A stretch of 64,000 nt of DNA, from the NCBI GenBank assembly GCA_037179515.1, contig JAXCGZ010022668.1, positions 91,001 to 155,000 of the forward strand, written 5' to 3'. Positions 43,532 to 57,658 of this stretch are shown in pieces (the first letter of the stretch is position 1; each line of letters begins with the position of its first letter). The DNA is from Halocaridina rubra (taxonomy: Eukaryota > Arthropoda > Malacostraca > Decapoda > Atyidae). The notes under the pieces were generated by a model, which worked only from the letters and a program-made list of their open reading frames with translations, was not told the DNA's origin and searched no databases. A program made the translations under genes and the position numbers.

Positions 43532-46340
43532 TTGTTATACACAAATGCTGATGGATTAGCTGGTAAGGCAGTAGAATTAAAAGATAGGATTCACAACAGT
43601 AAGGCAGATATAGTAGCAATTACAGAGACTAAGTTGAGTGAGGACATAAACAGTGTCACAGTTTTTCCTAAGGGCTTCAGAATACTAAGGGTTGAAAGAT
43701 CTGAGAGGACTGGTGGAGGGATAGCACTGCTCATAAGTGAGAGGATTCAAGTTGAAGAAATAAACTTGGCTATAGAAAGTGAGTTCAAGGAATTTCTTGT
43801 TGCTCGCATAAATACTGGGTCAGAGAGCATTATAATAACTGTTGTATACAACCCACCAAGGAACCAAAATAGGCTTGAAGTTTATGAGGAAAGTCATATA
43901 GGTACTATTGAAGTCATAAACTCAGTTGTTAACATGGCACGGGAAAAAAATTTAGGATTTTGATTATGGGAGACTTTAATCATAAAGAGATAGATTGGAT
44001 AAATCTTGACCCACACAGTGGTGAGGACTCATTCGGGGCAAGATTCCTAGATTGCGTACAAGGGAATTTCCTACACCAACATGTAATGGAACCAACAAGG
44101 GCCAGGGGTGGGGATGAGCCATCACTACTTGATCTAGTGTTCACAGATAATGTGTTGGATATTGAAAAAATTGAGTATGAACCACCAATTGGAAAGAGTG
44201 ACCACTGTGTGTTGTTGATGGAGTATACCATTGAAGATATTCTTCCTGAGAGTAGAGGCACTGAGGACATGAGGAGGAACTATCCGAAAGGAGATTACAT
44301 CAAAATGAATGAGTTATTGACTGGAGAACCTTATTTTACAACAAATCTGTACAAGAAATGTATGACATCATTTGTGAGAAATATGGGAAGATAGTAGATT
44401 GCTGCATACCTGTCACCAAAGTAGGTGTAATTCATGCCAGAGAGAAATGGTTTGATAATGGGTGTAAAAGAGCTAAGGAGTGGAGAGACAAATGCTGGAA
44501 AAGGTATAGGAGAAAAAACATAAATGCCTGGCAAACCTACAAAAGAGCAAGAAATGACTACCTAAGTAAAAGGAGAGAGGCAGAGAGAGACTATGAGAGG
44601 GACATCACCAGGAAGGCTAAAGAAAATCCCAAGCTTTTCCACAGCTTTATCAGAGGAAAACTGCAGGTAAAGGAACAGGTTTTAAGGCTAAAGAGAGCGG
44701 ATGGAAGAATCACTGAGACGGATGAAGAGATCTGCAAAGAATTGAACAAGGAGTTTCAGTCAGTATTTACAGTAGAAAATACCCCACCCCCTCAGATTGC
44801 AGTGATAGAAGCTCAAGGGCCGGTATTAGAGAACATCAACCTTACAGCCACAGAGGTATGCAAAGCGCTGATGGATTTAGATGTTCATAAAGCTACAGGT
44901 CCTGATGACATATCCCCTCATGTGCTTAAAAAATGCGCAAACACAATATCAGTGGCACTAAGTATCATATTTAAGGAGTCACTGGAGTCGGGGGAGATTC
45001 CAAGATGCTGGAAACAAGCAAATGTGATACCTATCTTCAAAAAGGGAAGGAGGGATACGGCTCTGAACTATAGACCAGTTTCCTTGACCAGCATAGTTTG
45101 CAAACTTATGGAGAAACTACTAAGGAAACATATCTCTCTTCACTTGGAATCCTTCAACTATTTGTCAGTGAGGCAACATGGCTTCAGAGAAGGTAGATCA
45201 ACAGTAACAAACTTATTAGAATTTTATGATGAGGTAAGCCAAATCTTACAGGAAAGAGAGGGCTGGACAGATTGCATATTCCTAGAATTCCAGAAAGCGT
45301 TTGACACTGTTCCTCATGGGAGACTTATTAGGAAGCTGCAATCAATGGCTAGAATAGGTGGAAATGTTTTGGAATGGATAAAAACTTACTTAGAAGGAAG
45401 GGAACAGAGGGTTAGAGTAAGACACTCAGTGTCTGAATGGAGAAGAGTTAGTAGTGGAGTTCCACAGGGTTCAGTTTTAGGGCCACTTTTGTTCCTTGTA
45501 TATGTAAATGACCTACCAGAGTCTGTAAATTCATTCATGAATATGTTTGCAGATGATGCAAAGATTGTGAAGAAAGTAAAAAACGAGAACAATGGTAGAG
45601 AACTTCAGGAGGATCTAAATAATCTGCATGAGTGGTCAGAAAAGTGGCTAATAAAATTCAATACTTCAAAATGTAAGGTAATGAGAATGGGTACAAGGGC
45701 AAGAAGGCCCAAGCTTGACTACTCGGTGGCTGGAGTACAACTTCAAGAGACAGAAAATGAGAGAGATCTAGGAGTAAACATACTGGCAGATTTGTCTCCA
45801 GAAATACATATAAATGGCATAGTAAGGGCAGCATATGCATTCTTATCAAATGTAAGGGTAGCCTTCAAACACATGGACAAGGAAATGTTCAGAAATATTT
45901 ATGTAACCTATGTGAGGCCAAAACTGGAATATGCAGCCCCCTTTTGGAATCCGCACTTGAAAAAGCACATAGCTAAGCTTGAAAAAGTTCAAAGACATGC
46001 CACGAAACTGGTGCCAGAAATACGCAATCTCAGTTATGATGAGAGGCTGAGGGAATTAGACTTACCATCACTCGAAGCTAGAAGAGTGAGGGGGGATATG
46101 GTGACAGTCTTTAAATTCCTTCATGGTTATGATAGAGTGGATAGGGATCGATATTTTGATATGGCTGGCTCTAGAACTAGAGGTCATAGTTTGAAGCTTC
46201 GTAAGAAAACTTCTTTGCAGGATGTAAGGAAATACTTTTTCAGTGTAAGAGTAGTTGATAATTGGAATTGGCTAAGCGAGGAGGTAGTTAATGCTATCTC
46301 AATCCATAGTTTTAAGGACAGGTATGATAAGTATCACTAA
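43532..46340 (+). pseudogene. LINE-A ORF2 (copy A9), two lesions, RT intact
   Basis: The endonuclease reads normally to NMAREK, where a 7-A run (8 in A6) shifts the frame near 43945. The second frame (43960-44313) has MGDFNHKEIDW and SDHCVLLMEY. A 10-bp deletion (CTTTTTGCAG missing at about 44313) shifts it again. From 44358 a 660-codon frame is open with RT motifs FLEFQKAFDTVPH (Asp of the second block replaced by Glu: FLEF for FLDF), SGVPQGSVLGP and FADDAKIV. Since the first of those Asp residues is catalytic in RTs, this copy is probably dead even apart from the frameshifts. Confidence 0.87.
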
Positions 46341-49300
46341 GTATAAAATGGAACCGATCAGGAGACAGGAAGATACGAGCTTTGGGCTCTTTCCCGTAAA
46401 CACAATTAGGTAATCACAATTAGGTAATCACATAATCCAAATTTCTAAATCTGCATCCAAAATATTGGGGGATCCATTTTGTTTCCGACATTAATTTTCC
46501 TCCTTACAGGTACTTAAAATCTATAAAGGCTTAATCCATCTCTGATTAGAATACTGCTCGCACATCTGGGATGCTTCTTCATATACCTATCTCTTTGATA
46601 GGGTTGAATCTAAGGCAGTCATGACTCATTAATGGCCCTTCTCTTACTTCTAATGTAGATTCTCTTTCTCTTTGCTGTAAGGTATCATCCCTATCTCTTT
46701 TCTATGACTACTACTTCCATCGTTGCTCTAATAAGTTGGTGAGTTGCATCCCTCCCCTACTGTCGAGGCCACGTAACATTCGCCAAGCAGCCTTGTCTCA
46801 CAGGTACTGTGTGGAGATTGGTAACTCACGAACTGGTCTGTGCAGCAACTGCCTCCTCCCATCCTCCTCTTCCTTCAAAAATCGAATCTATTGTCATCTC
46901 AGGGCCTAATTCTGCCATATAGCTAGGTCCTCAGTACTCCGACTATTCTTTCAGCTTGTCCTTTTCTCGATGTATATCATTACCTCATTTCAGCCTTGTT
47001 CTTGACCTCTTACTTTTTCTTTGTCTTAATGTTTTCTTTGTGATCGGGCCTTTACTGATGAGGGCAATTTTCTTGTCAACCCTGTGTCACTCATAAAAAA
47101 AGGTTATTGACTGGAGGACCTTATTTAACAACAAATCTGTACAAGAAATGTACGGCATCTTTAGTGAGGAATATGGAAAGATAGTAGATTGTTGCAAGCC
47201 TTCCAACAAAATAGGAGTTATTCATGCCAGAGAGAAATGGTTCAATAATGAGTGTAAGAGAGCAAAGGAATGAAGAAACGAATTCTGGAAAAGGTATAGG
47301 AGGAGAAAAAGCACAAATTCCTGGCAGACTTAGAAATGAACAAGAATTGATTACCTAAGTAAAAGAAGCAAGGCAGAGAGAAACTATGAAAGGAATATCA
47401 CCAGGAAGGCTAAAGAAAACCCCAAACTTTTCCTCAGCTTTATTAAAGGAAAACTGAATGTAAAAGAACAGGTTTTAAAACTAATGAGAGCAGATGGTAG
47501 CATCACAAGACGGATGAAGAAATCTGCGAATAATAGAAACAAGGAGTTTAAGTCAGTATTAATAGTAGAAAATACCCCACCCCTCAGATTGCAGAGATAG
47601 AAGCTCATGGGCCAGTATTAGAGAACATCATATTTTCAGCCAAAGAGCTATGCAAAGCACTGATGACGCTATATGCTCATAATTCTACAGGTCCTGAAGA
47701 TATATTCCCTTATGTATTTAAGAAAGGCGCTAAATCAATATTGGCGTCACAACGTATCATACTTGAAAAGTCGTTGTAATCTGAGGAGATTCCAAAATGC
47801 TGGAAACAAGCAATCATGGTACCTATCCTCAAAAAGGGAAGGAGGGATACGGCTCTAAACTATAGACCTGTTTCCTTGACCAGCATTGTTTGCAATGTTA
47901 TAGAGAAACTTCTAAGAAATCACATCTCTCATCACTTGGAATCCTTCAACTTTTTGTCAGTGAGACAACAGGGCTTCAAAGAAGGTAGCTCAACAGTAAT
48001 AAACTTATTAGAATTTTATGATAAGCCGAATCTTACAGGAAAGAGAGGGCTGGGCAGATAGCATATTCCTAGACTTCCAGAAGGCATTTGATACGGTCCC
48101 ACAAGGGAGACTTATTTAGAAGCTGCATGCCATGGCGAGAAAAGGTGGAAATGCCTTGGAATGGATAAAAACTTACTCAGAAGGAAGGGATCAGAGGGTC
48201 AGAGTAGGACACTTGGTGTCTGAATGGAGAAGAGTTAGTAGTGAAGATCCACAAGGTTCAGTTTTAGGCCAATCTTTTCCTTGTATATGTAAATGACCCA
48301 CCAGTCAGTAAATTAATTCATGAATATGTTTGTAGATGATGCAAAGATTGTGAAGAAAGTAAGAAACGAGAACAATGGTAAAAAACTTCAGGATGACCTA
48401 ACTAGTCTGCTTGAGTGGTCAGAAAGTGGCTAATGAAATTCAATACTTCAAATGTAAGGTAATGAGAGTAGTTACAAGTGCAAGGAGGACTAAGCTTGAA
48501 TACTCGGTGGCAGGAGCAGGACATCAACAGACAGAGAAAGAGAGAGAGATCTAAGAGCAAACATACTGGCAGATTTGTCTCCACAAATGCATATAAATGG
48601 CACAGTAAGGTCAGCATATGCATTCTTAGCAAATACAAGGGTAGCCTTCAGGCACATGGACAAGGAAATGTTCAGAATTATTTATGTAACCATGTGAGGC
48701 AAAAGCTTGAATATGCAGCCCCCTTTTGGAATCCACACTTGAAAAAGCACATAGTTAAGCTGGAAAAAGTTCAACGACATGCCATCAAACTGGTGCCAGA
48801 AATACCCAATCTCAGTTATGATGAGAGGCTGAGGGAATTAGACTTACCATCACTTGAAGCTCGAAGAATGAAGAGGGGATATGGTGACGGTTTTTAAATT
48901 CCTCCATGGTTATGACAGAGTAGATAAGGATCAGTATATTGATATGGCTGGCACTAGAACTAGAGGTCATGGTTTAAAGATTCATAGGAAAACTTCTCTG
49001 AACATTGTAAGGAGGCCCTTTATTAAGTGTAAGAGTAGTTGATAATTGGATTTCGTTAAGCGAGGAGGTAGTTAATGTTAACTCAATTCATAGTTTTAAG
49101 GACAAGTAAGATAAGTATCACTAAGTACAAAATGGAACCGGCCAGGAGAAAGGAAGTTACGAGCACAATTGGGTAATTATTTATGGTTTTTTAAATGATT
49201 AAGTAATTAGTACCAACAAATCTAAGATTTATTTCTAAATTAACTTAAAGTGTTTTAAATCATTTGATTAACATAATAGGTGAAATACACTTCATTTACC

Positions 49301-50109
49301 ACAAATGGAACAGTAGTTTTCAAGCATCAGTGGCAGAATTAACTTAATATGAAGGCTGATCTTGTGATACATGAAGTGAATTTGGAAGAACTGGAGTAAT
49401 AATGTACATAAATAATTTTTTCAATTAGCATATTCTTAGTCACTTTTCAACTTTCATGTAAAACCCTCACAGATAATAGAAATCACAATAATAGTTATCC
49501 AATTAAACTAAACTGAATGCACTGATTCAACTTTTCAACACTGAATATATTTTTTTATTTTTAAACTCCTATTTATTACCATTCATAAACTCCTAATTAT
49601 CTCAGTCAATGCTAATATTATACCTTACCAGGCAAACTAAACAACAAATGTTTATAAATATGATACATTCCTATTTCATCTCCCCTTCACAGAGTGGGAC
49701 TACATATGCATTATGGAAAAAACTTGGAACCCTTTTATCTTTGAAATATATTCACCACCCACATCGCTCTATATTATTTCTTACCTTTCTGATAGAAATT
49801 CATATATCACCTATAACTTTGATGCATTACCAGCTTTCATTGATTTCAATGTCACTTATACTTCTTTTCACCACTGCACTACCATTCTCCTTTACTCTCA
49901 CATATAATCCTTTAAACTCTCTAAATGTCACAGTTACTGCCACTTTAATATTCAGCATATTTTAAAAAATAATCATCTCATCTCACTATCACTGGCAACT
50001 GCCAATATGTTCCATTAAAAATCTCCTCCCTGCAAGACTCACTCTATTACACTCTTTTTTCTTCCTTCAAAAAGAGCTCTGTATTCCTTTCAAAATTCTC
50101 AAACAAATA

Positions 50110-50400
50110 TGGACACTCTTCTACTTACAAACATACACAGATACGAACAAAAACCTACCCATTACCTACCCATGCATTATTGTATCTATTACTGTACTGT
50201 ACTATATTATTGCATTATCATTACTGTATTAAAATTTATTAATACTGTATATTTTATGTTTTATATAGTAGCTAAGTGTCTTTAGCATAAGTAGTGTGCA
50301 GTACTGTACAGTATTTTTTTTACATATACACAACTTACGAACAATTCTACTTACGAAAAACTTCTGGAACTAACTCTTTCCTATGTTGGGGAGTGTCTGT
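50110..50400 (+). mobile_element. MITE copy M1 (TA-flanked, CAGACACTCC-type ends)
   Basis: The left end GGACACTCTTCTACTTAC and the right end GTTGGGGAGTGTCTG are imperfect inverted repeats. Internally it shares ACAACTTACGAACAATTC, CTTCTGGAA and GTACTGTACAG with M2 and M3. It has no coding capacity. The TA flank suggests mobilisation by a Tc1/mariner/pogo-superfamily transposase. Confidence 0.7.
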
Positions 50401-51924
50401 ACACACCCAACTACATATTTCTTCTAATCTTTATCTCATCAAGTGCTTCACTACTCCCTTCTTCATTCAACACGTTTAATACACTCTACCTCATCTTTGC
50501 AAGCATACCTCATTTGTGCGCTTATTTTCTGCCACAGTTGCCCTCACCTCTTCTTTCATTATTCAATACCTTTTCTTTGGTTTCCACCCACTTATCTCAT
50601 CCAAAACATAATTTTAGCATATTTCAAAATTTCCTCCTAAAAATACATCCACTCTTTTTCTCCTCCCTCCTTCACCAACTTTTTCACTATTTATAATTCT
50701 CACATACCTTAAACTTGCCTAATACTCAAGTCTATCTCTTTTTCATTCAGCTCACTCACTCGAAGTATTTTTCTTTCTGCTCATCTCCTATTCCTCCACC
50801 TTCATCAAAACTCAATCTCCTTTCTACCAAATAATGGTTAGATATTCCAACAATGTCACATTTAATATTCTTCCACACATTCTCTTGGCCATCACTACAA
50901 TATCCATAGATGCCATATCATCTATTCACCACCATCCACTTTCAATCATTTATACCTAAGTATTTTTTGATAAATACCGTATCGATAATCAACAAAAACA
51001 ACTCGATATATAATTTGATCATTTTTCTCTGCTTCCACATCTTAAAAGCACAACATTTATCCCAATTACTCTATACACTGGCCTATCTCCTCCTCTAGCT
51101 CTCATATCACTCACCAACACCATATTAACAAGCATTCCCAACCTCTTTAAACCCTCGTTCAATTCAAAACCTTTCTCAGTCCTTCTTATTTCTCTCTTTA
51201 CCTGGACCATAAGCACCAACAAATAGCCACACTTCACATCCCAATGTAACTATTACCAACATAATCCTTGATGGCATATTTTAAAACTCAACCACAAACA
51301 CCTCAACACTAAAACTCTCCTCCTCCCCCTTCCCTCCAAACACACTACCTACAGTACTACAAAACAAGCCATGGGTGAGGTTGGGGAGAGGGAGTAAATG
51401 AACAGAGGAATTCTATAGTGTGTGTTCATTCCCTGCTCATGCAGTTAGCACAGAAGTTTTCAACTTCTTTGAAACCAGCAGTGATACAGTCAGTAGCACC
51501 TTGAGCACAATAACATATATTCAACTGTGTTATAGAAGAGACAGTACTATGTCTCATGTTTTCACATATGATAATGAGGTTTCCATATATAAATACTTAT
51601 GGCCTAAGCTCCACCATATTAGAATATAACCTGAACAAGTAGTAACGCATGGCTGTGCATACTGCATAATTATTTATATAGTATATGTAACATATGATAA
51701 CAAGGAAGGCAGAAAAATTATTTTATTTCAGAGAAACATGCTTTAAGCCAAAGTACATCCACTATGGCTTATTACACGATGAATTCTTTTATTTTTTATG
51801 GTTGCAGACATATATAATATTATTACACAGAAGGATGTTAAGCAAATTATATACAGCAGATGAATATGAACATTTCTACAAAACAACATCTTACTTTTTA
51901 TGAGTCAATATTAGTCCCCATTTG

Positions 51925-52052
51925 AGGGACACATATATTGAAGCTGGGGAATTAAGGCTCGATACCCTTTTTATCGCAATGCCCTGGGCTTGAACGCAAG
52001 TCCATCATCTCCCAAATTAAGCACCTTACTGGTTATGCTACAGTGGTCCTCA
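51925..52052 (-). mobile_element. tRNA-like SINE head
   Basis: On the minus strand: GGACCACTGTAGCATAACC, AGTAAGGTGC (A-box region), then GACTTGCGTTCAAGCCCAG (B-box-like). The order and spacing fit a tRNA-derived pol III promoter, but stems are imperfect and there is no complete tRNA. No matching body was traced. Confidence 0.45.
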
Positions 52053-53084
52053 AAAATAAACATATTACTTCAATAGAAGCATAATCATAAAGTAAACATC
52101 TAACTTATAAAATAGAACATGGAAGTACAGTACTTGCATTCTGCAAAAATCATCTACGTATCTACACGTGCAGTAACATATCTCTCGATACAATGTACTC
52201 TTCCTTTACAAATTTATCCTGTGATAATTGGAGCATTAAGGCAAACATACCAACGGTAGTACTCTACAATCTCTAATATACAAAGGAAAAACTAACTTGT
52301 AAACAATATCAAAATTAAAAAGGAAAATCTTGGAAAAGGAATAAACTGTGTTAAACATGATTTTTAATTATCCTAACCGATAATCACACACATCTCTAAA
52401 AACAAGGAAAAACTTGGTTAAGCTGCTCAAGGATCTGCTTCTTTAACAGATACCAGATCGTAGAAAACGTGAGAAGGCTCATTTCCAATACTGTAAAATT
52501 ATCAATGACTTGGACTAAGGACTTGAACAAGAAGTGACTCAAGCTCTCAACCATAGATATATCAAGCTGGTTCAAGTACAGTACTTCAAAAAATTCTACA
52601 AATAACATAATAAGAAAGCGATAGGATGAACACTTACGGGCTTTAACATACTATATTCCTACTACACAGGTGCAATAATGTCATGGATAACCTAATAACT
52701 TTTTCAAAGGTATCCTTGACTGCAATACCAGCGAGATGCAAATGTATTATTTGGATGAAAACAGTGACTTTCGAAGTTTTATTTCACAAGATGTGTTCCA
52801 TATCATCCCTATTGATGTGCATCCAAACATTATTATGATATTTCTCATTCACAATACAATCTCTCTTCATTAACCAACGGATCAAGTGATTGCTCCACCA
52901 TTCACGCCATAATAATTAATTAGGATTTCGCTGAAGCTAATGCTGCAAAAGGAGGAGGTTTTGGCAAGATATTGGTGAAAATTTAGAATGATAACTCTTA
53001 CCACTTCATCAAAAATTTTACATTGTATTAGAATGATTAAAGAAAAGTGTGCATTGCATCTGGAGAGAGGAAATGAAGAGAAAT

Positions 53085-53458
53085 GTTCAAGACTAGTAGA
53101 TCTGGCAGAGATGGGAAAGTTCTAAAAATCAATAAAGCTGTAAATAAGGTGACAAATAATCATAATCAGGATGTGAATGAAAAAGATAATGAGGCGTTTC
53201 TGGAAGTGAATCATCATGAACGACCAATGAACCATACAAGTGTATGCCTGAAGAAGAGGCAAGAGAAAAGGAAGTTGTTGAAGAACTCATGCAAAAAAAA
53301 AATTCAATGAGGAAATAATTGCTCAAGTCTTTTGTACATTTGCACAAGTCTCTTAAGTCTGCTGAAGACATGTTACCTAGCACTGTACATTTAGCATTCA
53401 TGGAGGTCAATGTTCATATTACATTGCCATTATTTAGTATAATCTATGAGAAAAAATA
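53085..53458 (+). pseudogene. Probable pogo/Tigger transposase C-terminal fragment
   Basis: Successive frames give DVNEKDNEAFLEVNHHE, EEEAREKEVVEELMQKK and LLKSFVHLHKSLKSAEDMLP, then VNVHITLPLFSIIYEKK. This order (acidic block, then a helical segment ending in a Y-x-x-I-Y-E-K-K-like motif) resembles the C-terminus of TIGD/jerky-type transposases. At least two frameshifts. Recognition is from family memory and moderately uncertain. Confidence 0.45.
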
Positions 53459-55400
53459 AAAGCAAATTAAGCATACAACTTTATACTCGTAAAAATATGA
53501 AAGCAAGAGGGAGAAAGTTTTTGGGTGTTGACATCAAAGCAGTGTGAGAATTTACAGAAACTTTACATGATCTCACTGTGGAAGCTATATAGCTGCCACA
53601 GATTTTTTTTCTATTCATCCTGAATGAGCCAATACCTTCCTATAATAAGCCTAAGTCAGGTCCATTAAGAACTGAAGAAAGAATGTGAAACTTAAGTGAA
53701 AATGGGAGACAATGATGTTAAATTTGTACATCTATGAAAATTTACATAAAGCTTAGAAAAAATTTATTTTTAGCAATTTTAGAAATTAAGTACATAAAGT
53801 GCAAAGTATCTGCACAATCATTAGTGAAATTTCTGTTACCTGCAAAGATTTTGCACAGAATAATAAAACAGCTTGAAATAATATTTCAGTGCATACAATA
53901 GTGCACTGTATTTGCCTAATTATATAAGAGCTTTCTATTACCTTAGTAGGTTTCACATAAAAGTGTAGAGTAACTATAAACTGTCAATCTGAAAAACTAA
54001 CTTTCTGTATGATATTACTCCACTTCTTTGCATTGTCAAATGAACAGCCTCCAAATAGAGTGCTCCTTATACACTGATATCCGAAGATGACTTCTATTTA
54101 TGGTTAGTAGATTCCTATATTTATCATTCAATTCTTCTGGGCTGGAACTCATCCCTTGATGAACAAATAAGTGGTTGCCAGGTCTCATTACATGATGCCT
54201 TCAAGTTCTTTGGATTTATTTCAAATTATATTGGCACCAATCAAGTTGCCATGGCATCCTATGGTTATCTGGTGGTTTATGACATCTCTTTCCCTTTATA
54301 TATAACTTACTATACATTGAAAAGCTTCAGTGTGACATATTTCGAGATGCAGTCATAACACATGATGACGTAAATATTAAATAACTCTTTATGATTCATC
54401 AAGCTGTCCCTAATATATTTCATATTACTAATGAGTAAAACAATACAGATATTAAATTTACAGCATAGAAGTAAGTCTGGGAGTTTGAAATTTCGGGATT
54501 TCAGGAATGAATCCACAACACAATATACTGGATGACAATGCTTCAGTTTGCACCAGTAACAGTTTTTGTAAAATGCGTAGTTCTATTTCAACTGCGATAT
54601 AACACATTAAAATTTCCATGAAAATTCTGATTTTCTGTAACATATGTTGGCCTTCTAAATGCTACACTATTTATACACAAATTAGCTCACTTCAACATCT
54701 CAATGGAGGTCATTGTGACTTTACACTTTATAAATGCAACGAAGGCAGGAAATTTGTTGTTGTAGCTATTCATATGATTACTGTACATTATAGTCATTCT
54801 ATAGTTTGCAACAGGTTCCTAGAAAATGCAAATGCATACACAAATCCATTGTTCCTTTAGTGACAGGAATCTCAGAGAGCAGTTCACCACATAATTTTGC
54901 TAGCTATCATTATAAAACATATAATGTACACCCTTCTTATAATATAAGTTTGCTTACTATATGGTGTAATAAAGAATTATAAGCTTAAATTTGTTTTTAC
55001 TTATAGAAGTACAGCACGTAGGCTTCTGGTAACAAAAAAAAATTTAAAAAATTCAACACTAACACTGGAACTGACCAAAAATGAGATGTTATGAAGTCAA
55101 GATAATATAGCATTTATAATTACGAAACGAGGAATTACCGCAACCTGAATTTTACCTTCAATGGTGACTGATAGCATTAGGAGGATGGATCATCCCAAAT
55201 GTGAATTAATTGATGACAAATATTCGACCTACAGTCACTACAGATATCCAAAACGAAAGTCCATATAGGTAGCGTCGGATAACAACCTAGATTGGTTCCA
55301 AATGATCTTTCATATTCAGATTTGGTAATAAGTCAACCACTATGCATATATGAGAAAATCACTGTATACGGATGTAGTGTACTGTATAATAAAATTATAA
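53459..55400. other. AT-rich DNA, no recognised gene
   Basis: Nothing identifiable on either strand. Confidence 0.5.
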
Positions 55401-55724
55401 ACAGAAGCTTCCCTACTTACCAACAACTGACTTACGAACATTCACATACAAAAAAAAACTTGCCCATTATCTACCCATGTATCAATGCATGTATTACTCT
55501 ATTATACTGCATTTCTACATTATTATTGCTGTACTAATATTCATTAATACTGTGAACTTCAAATTATATTTAGTAGTTAAGTGTCTTTAGCCTAGTACTG
55601 TACAGTACGGCATATATATGTACTGTGCAGTACTTTTTTTAACCTATAAACACAACTTAGGAACAATTCAACTTACGAACAGACTTCTGAAAACTAATTC
55701 ATTTGTAAGTTGGGGAGTGTCTGT
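55401..55724 (+). mobile_element. MITE copy M2
   Basis: The left end CAGAAGCTTCCCTACTTACC and the right end GTAAGTTGGGGAGTGTCTG form imperfect terminal inverted repeats flanked by TA. It shares the whole internal order with M1 and M3, including TTAAGTGTCTTTAGCCTAG, palindromic GTACTGTACAGTAC and ACTTACGAACAGACTTCTG. Confidence 0.75.
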
Positions 55725-56004
55725 AATCTTATAAAGTCATATTGCTTGGCATTTTGTAAATCTCTTTATCACAATTTTCTTAGTTCGTTATTGTTATAAC
55801 CTTTTGTCACTATTTTCTGTTCCTTATAACTATAATACAAAAATACAAAACATCACACTTGTATTGACTGGTCATGCTTGGCTGCGAGTCACTGGTTCCA
55901 TTATCAGAGACAATACTTGGGATAGTTGGAGGTTATACTCTTCTAAACCATGATTAGCTTTGTCTGAATTGTTCATTAATTTCAATCAACTTTTATCATA
56001 TATC

Positions 56005-56341
<337 letters not shown>

Positions 56342-56369
56342 TTTGGTTATGCTGTCAGATATGTTGCCA

Positions 56370-57000
56370 AAAAAGTTAAGTGCTCAGGCAGTGACAGAAA
56401 GTCTACTAAGGCTATAGATGTGGTACCTCTTCAACAAAAGTTAGAAGTATTATAAGTTGAAAGCAAGGTCAACATCCACAACGGTGTAAAAATTAGGGGG
56501 AAATGTCTCAACTATTTGTTCAATAAAGCAAAGACATAAGAGAAATTTTGGGTAAAATAGTGTTTCACCTGCAACAGCTAAAGGAGCTTCTCAAGTTGTG
56601 ATGAAGGTGCTTGTAAGAGCTAAGAAAGCATCATATGTACAGTTAGAAAACATGGTGAAAGAGAATGTCCATGGTAATGAATATATCTTGTGTGAAGAGG
56701 CGTTTAAGTTACATAAAAATTACAGTAAGAATGTTAGTCCAGTGGAAATAAAGGAACTTTCAAGCTACCAAGGGTTGGCTTCTTAGCTCTTTAATGCACC
56801 ATAACCTGAAGAAACTAAACATTTCGGTAGAATTGGTGTCGGCCAACATGGAGGCAACAGAAGTGTTCTCTGAATACCTCTAAAAATCATCATGGAAAAA
56901 AGCTATGGTCCACAGCAAGTCAACTTTTATCAAACGAGCCTAGTCTGGAAGAAAATGCCATATCACATAAAAGGATGTCAAGAAGGCCCAGGATGTGAAT
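56370..57000 (+). pseudogene. pogo/Tigger transposase pseudogene, N-terminal to first catalytic block
   Basis: AKKVKCSGSDRKSTKAIDVV, then PLQQKLEVL, matches the start of CENP-B-like HTH domains. VMKVLVRAKKASYVQLENMV and CEEAFKLHKNYSKNVS belong to the second HTH. NMEATEVFSEYL, then QVNFYQTSLVWKKMPYH, corresponds to the usual N-x-D-E-T-x-L-F-W-K-x-M-P motif with the catalytic acid lost. Several stops and frameshifts. A different lineage from the Tigger at 25.9 kb. It starts right after the TAG array. Confidence 0.65.
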
Positions 57001-57658
57001 CCAGATAAAAATGTTTCAGGTAAAAAAAACTCAGAAAAAAAGGCACAGGAAACATCTAATCTAACCTAACCTGTGAATTTTTACCTGTGACTTTTTTACT
57101 GGCCACGCAGAATATATGGCTTATAAGGATCGCCTCAGTCTGGTGCTATATCACACTGCAGCAAGCAATATATCGTTTTTAACCTCGTTTACAGGGCATA
57201 AAATTCATGTGCACTAAAAAATAAAAGGCCATGTGCTGACACTTTAATAAGTTAAAATCTGCTTTCCATGTCCTGGCACTATTAAAAGTTAAGATCTGCT
57301 TTCCATGTTCTGGCACAATCATAAGAAGGCTGGGGTGACGTTAATTATTTTTCCATCACATGATTTATACCTAATATCAAGATAAACCTCAAGAAGAAAG
57401 GCTGCCATGCAAGTTACTTCTTAATATCAACAACACTCCCAGCCATCCCGAATCAGTGATGCAAAAGGATGAACAAATTGAATTTCCATTCCTGCCTCCG
57501 AATACAGCATCCCTGCTGCAGTCAAGAAATCAAGGCATCATGAAGTGCATGAAGGCAAAAATCACCAACTTTACATTTGCCATGGTTTTTGTACTGCACT
57601 TTATGTTCATCCACAGAGCAGCATAAAAGGCTTATGTAAGAATTTAACAATTGCTAAT

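Larger units (their letters stand above)
42629..46435 (+). mobile_element. LINE-A copy A9, nearly full length, inserted in LINE-C
   Basis: 5'-truncated within the ORF1 coiled coil (LEEANKAQGQERKELEK), then ORF1, ORF2, hairpin-bearing 3' UTR and two terminal units. It is much closer in sequence to A5-A8 than to its great-host A11, showing LINE-A was active before and after LINE-C insertion. The right flank begins CACATAATCC. Confidence 0.9.
42074..47102 (+). mobile_element. LINE-C copy inserted in A11, itself hosting a SINE and LINE-A copy A9
   Basis: Three pieces fit one 5'-truncated element. 42074-42279 encodes an RT segment with the catalytic block HAFADDST and THNQSPITLSFTLNSNLQRASDW. 42480-42628 continues with NNSKTQFLAVSLTSLPDTPIVFET and NSITILGITTASNL. 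46436-47102 continues with IIQISKSASKILG, LKIYKGLIHLCLEYCSHIWDASSY and FDRVESKA, then the 3' UTR with GATGAGGGCAATTTTC and CACTCATAAAAAAA. Reading order is preserved across both insertions. Several stops are present. Confidence 0.82.
41050..49172 (+). mobile_element. Old LINE-A copy A11, split in two by a 5 kb nested insertion
   Basis: Part 1 (41050-42073) has decayed ORF1 C-terminus and endonuclease; it stops at GAGCTTTTTGCAGTT. Part 2 (47103-49172) resumes at GTTATTGACTGGAGG, the next LINE-A bases, and covers the ORF2 linker, RT and C-terminus to a single terminal unit near 49165. Multiple stops and indels make it non-functional, but KKGRRDTALNYRPVS (47.8 kb), KLEKVQRHAIKLVPE (48.76 kb) and other blocks are plain. 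The A_AAU_UUU heptamer is preserved at 41209-41215. Confidence 0.88.
49173..53060. other. AT-rich DNA with one MITE and one SINE head; no gene
   Basis: Apart from the MITE at 50.1-50.4 kb and the tRNA-like unit at 51.9-52.05 kb, no coding region is recognisable. ORFs here are short, low-complexity and unsupported. Confidence 0.5.

Noticed and set aside
49609..51237. Several 60-118 codon frames as host genes
   Set aside because: Low-complexity, AT-driven composition, no recognisable domain, no splice context.
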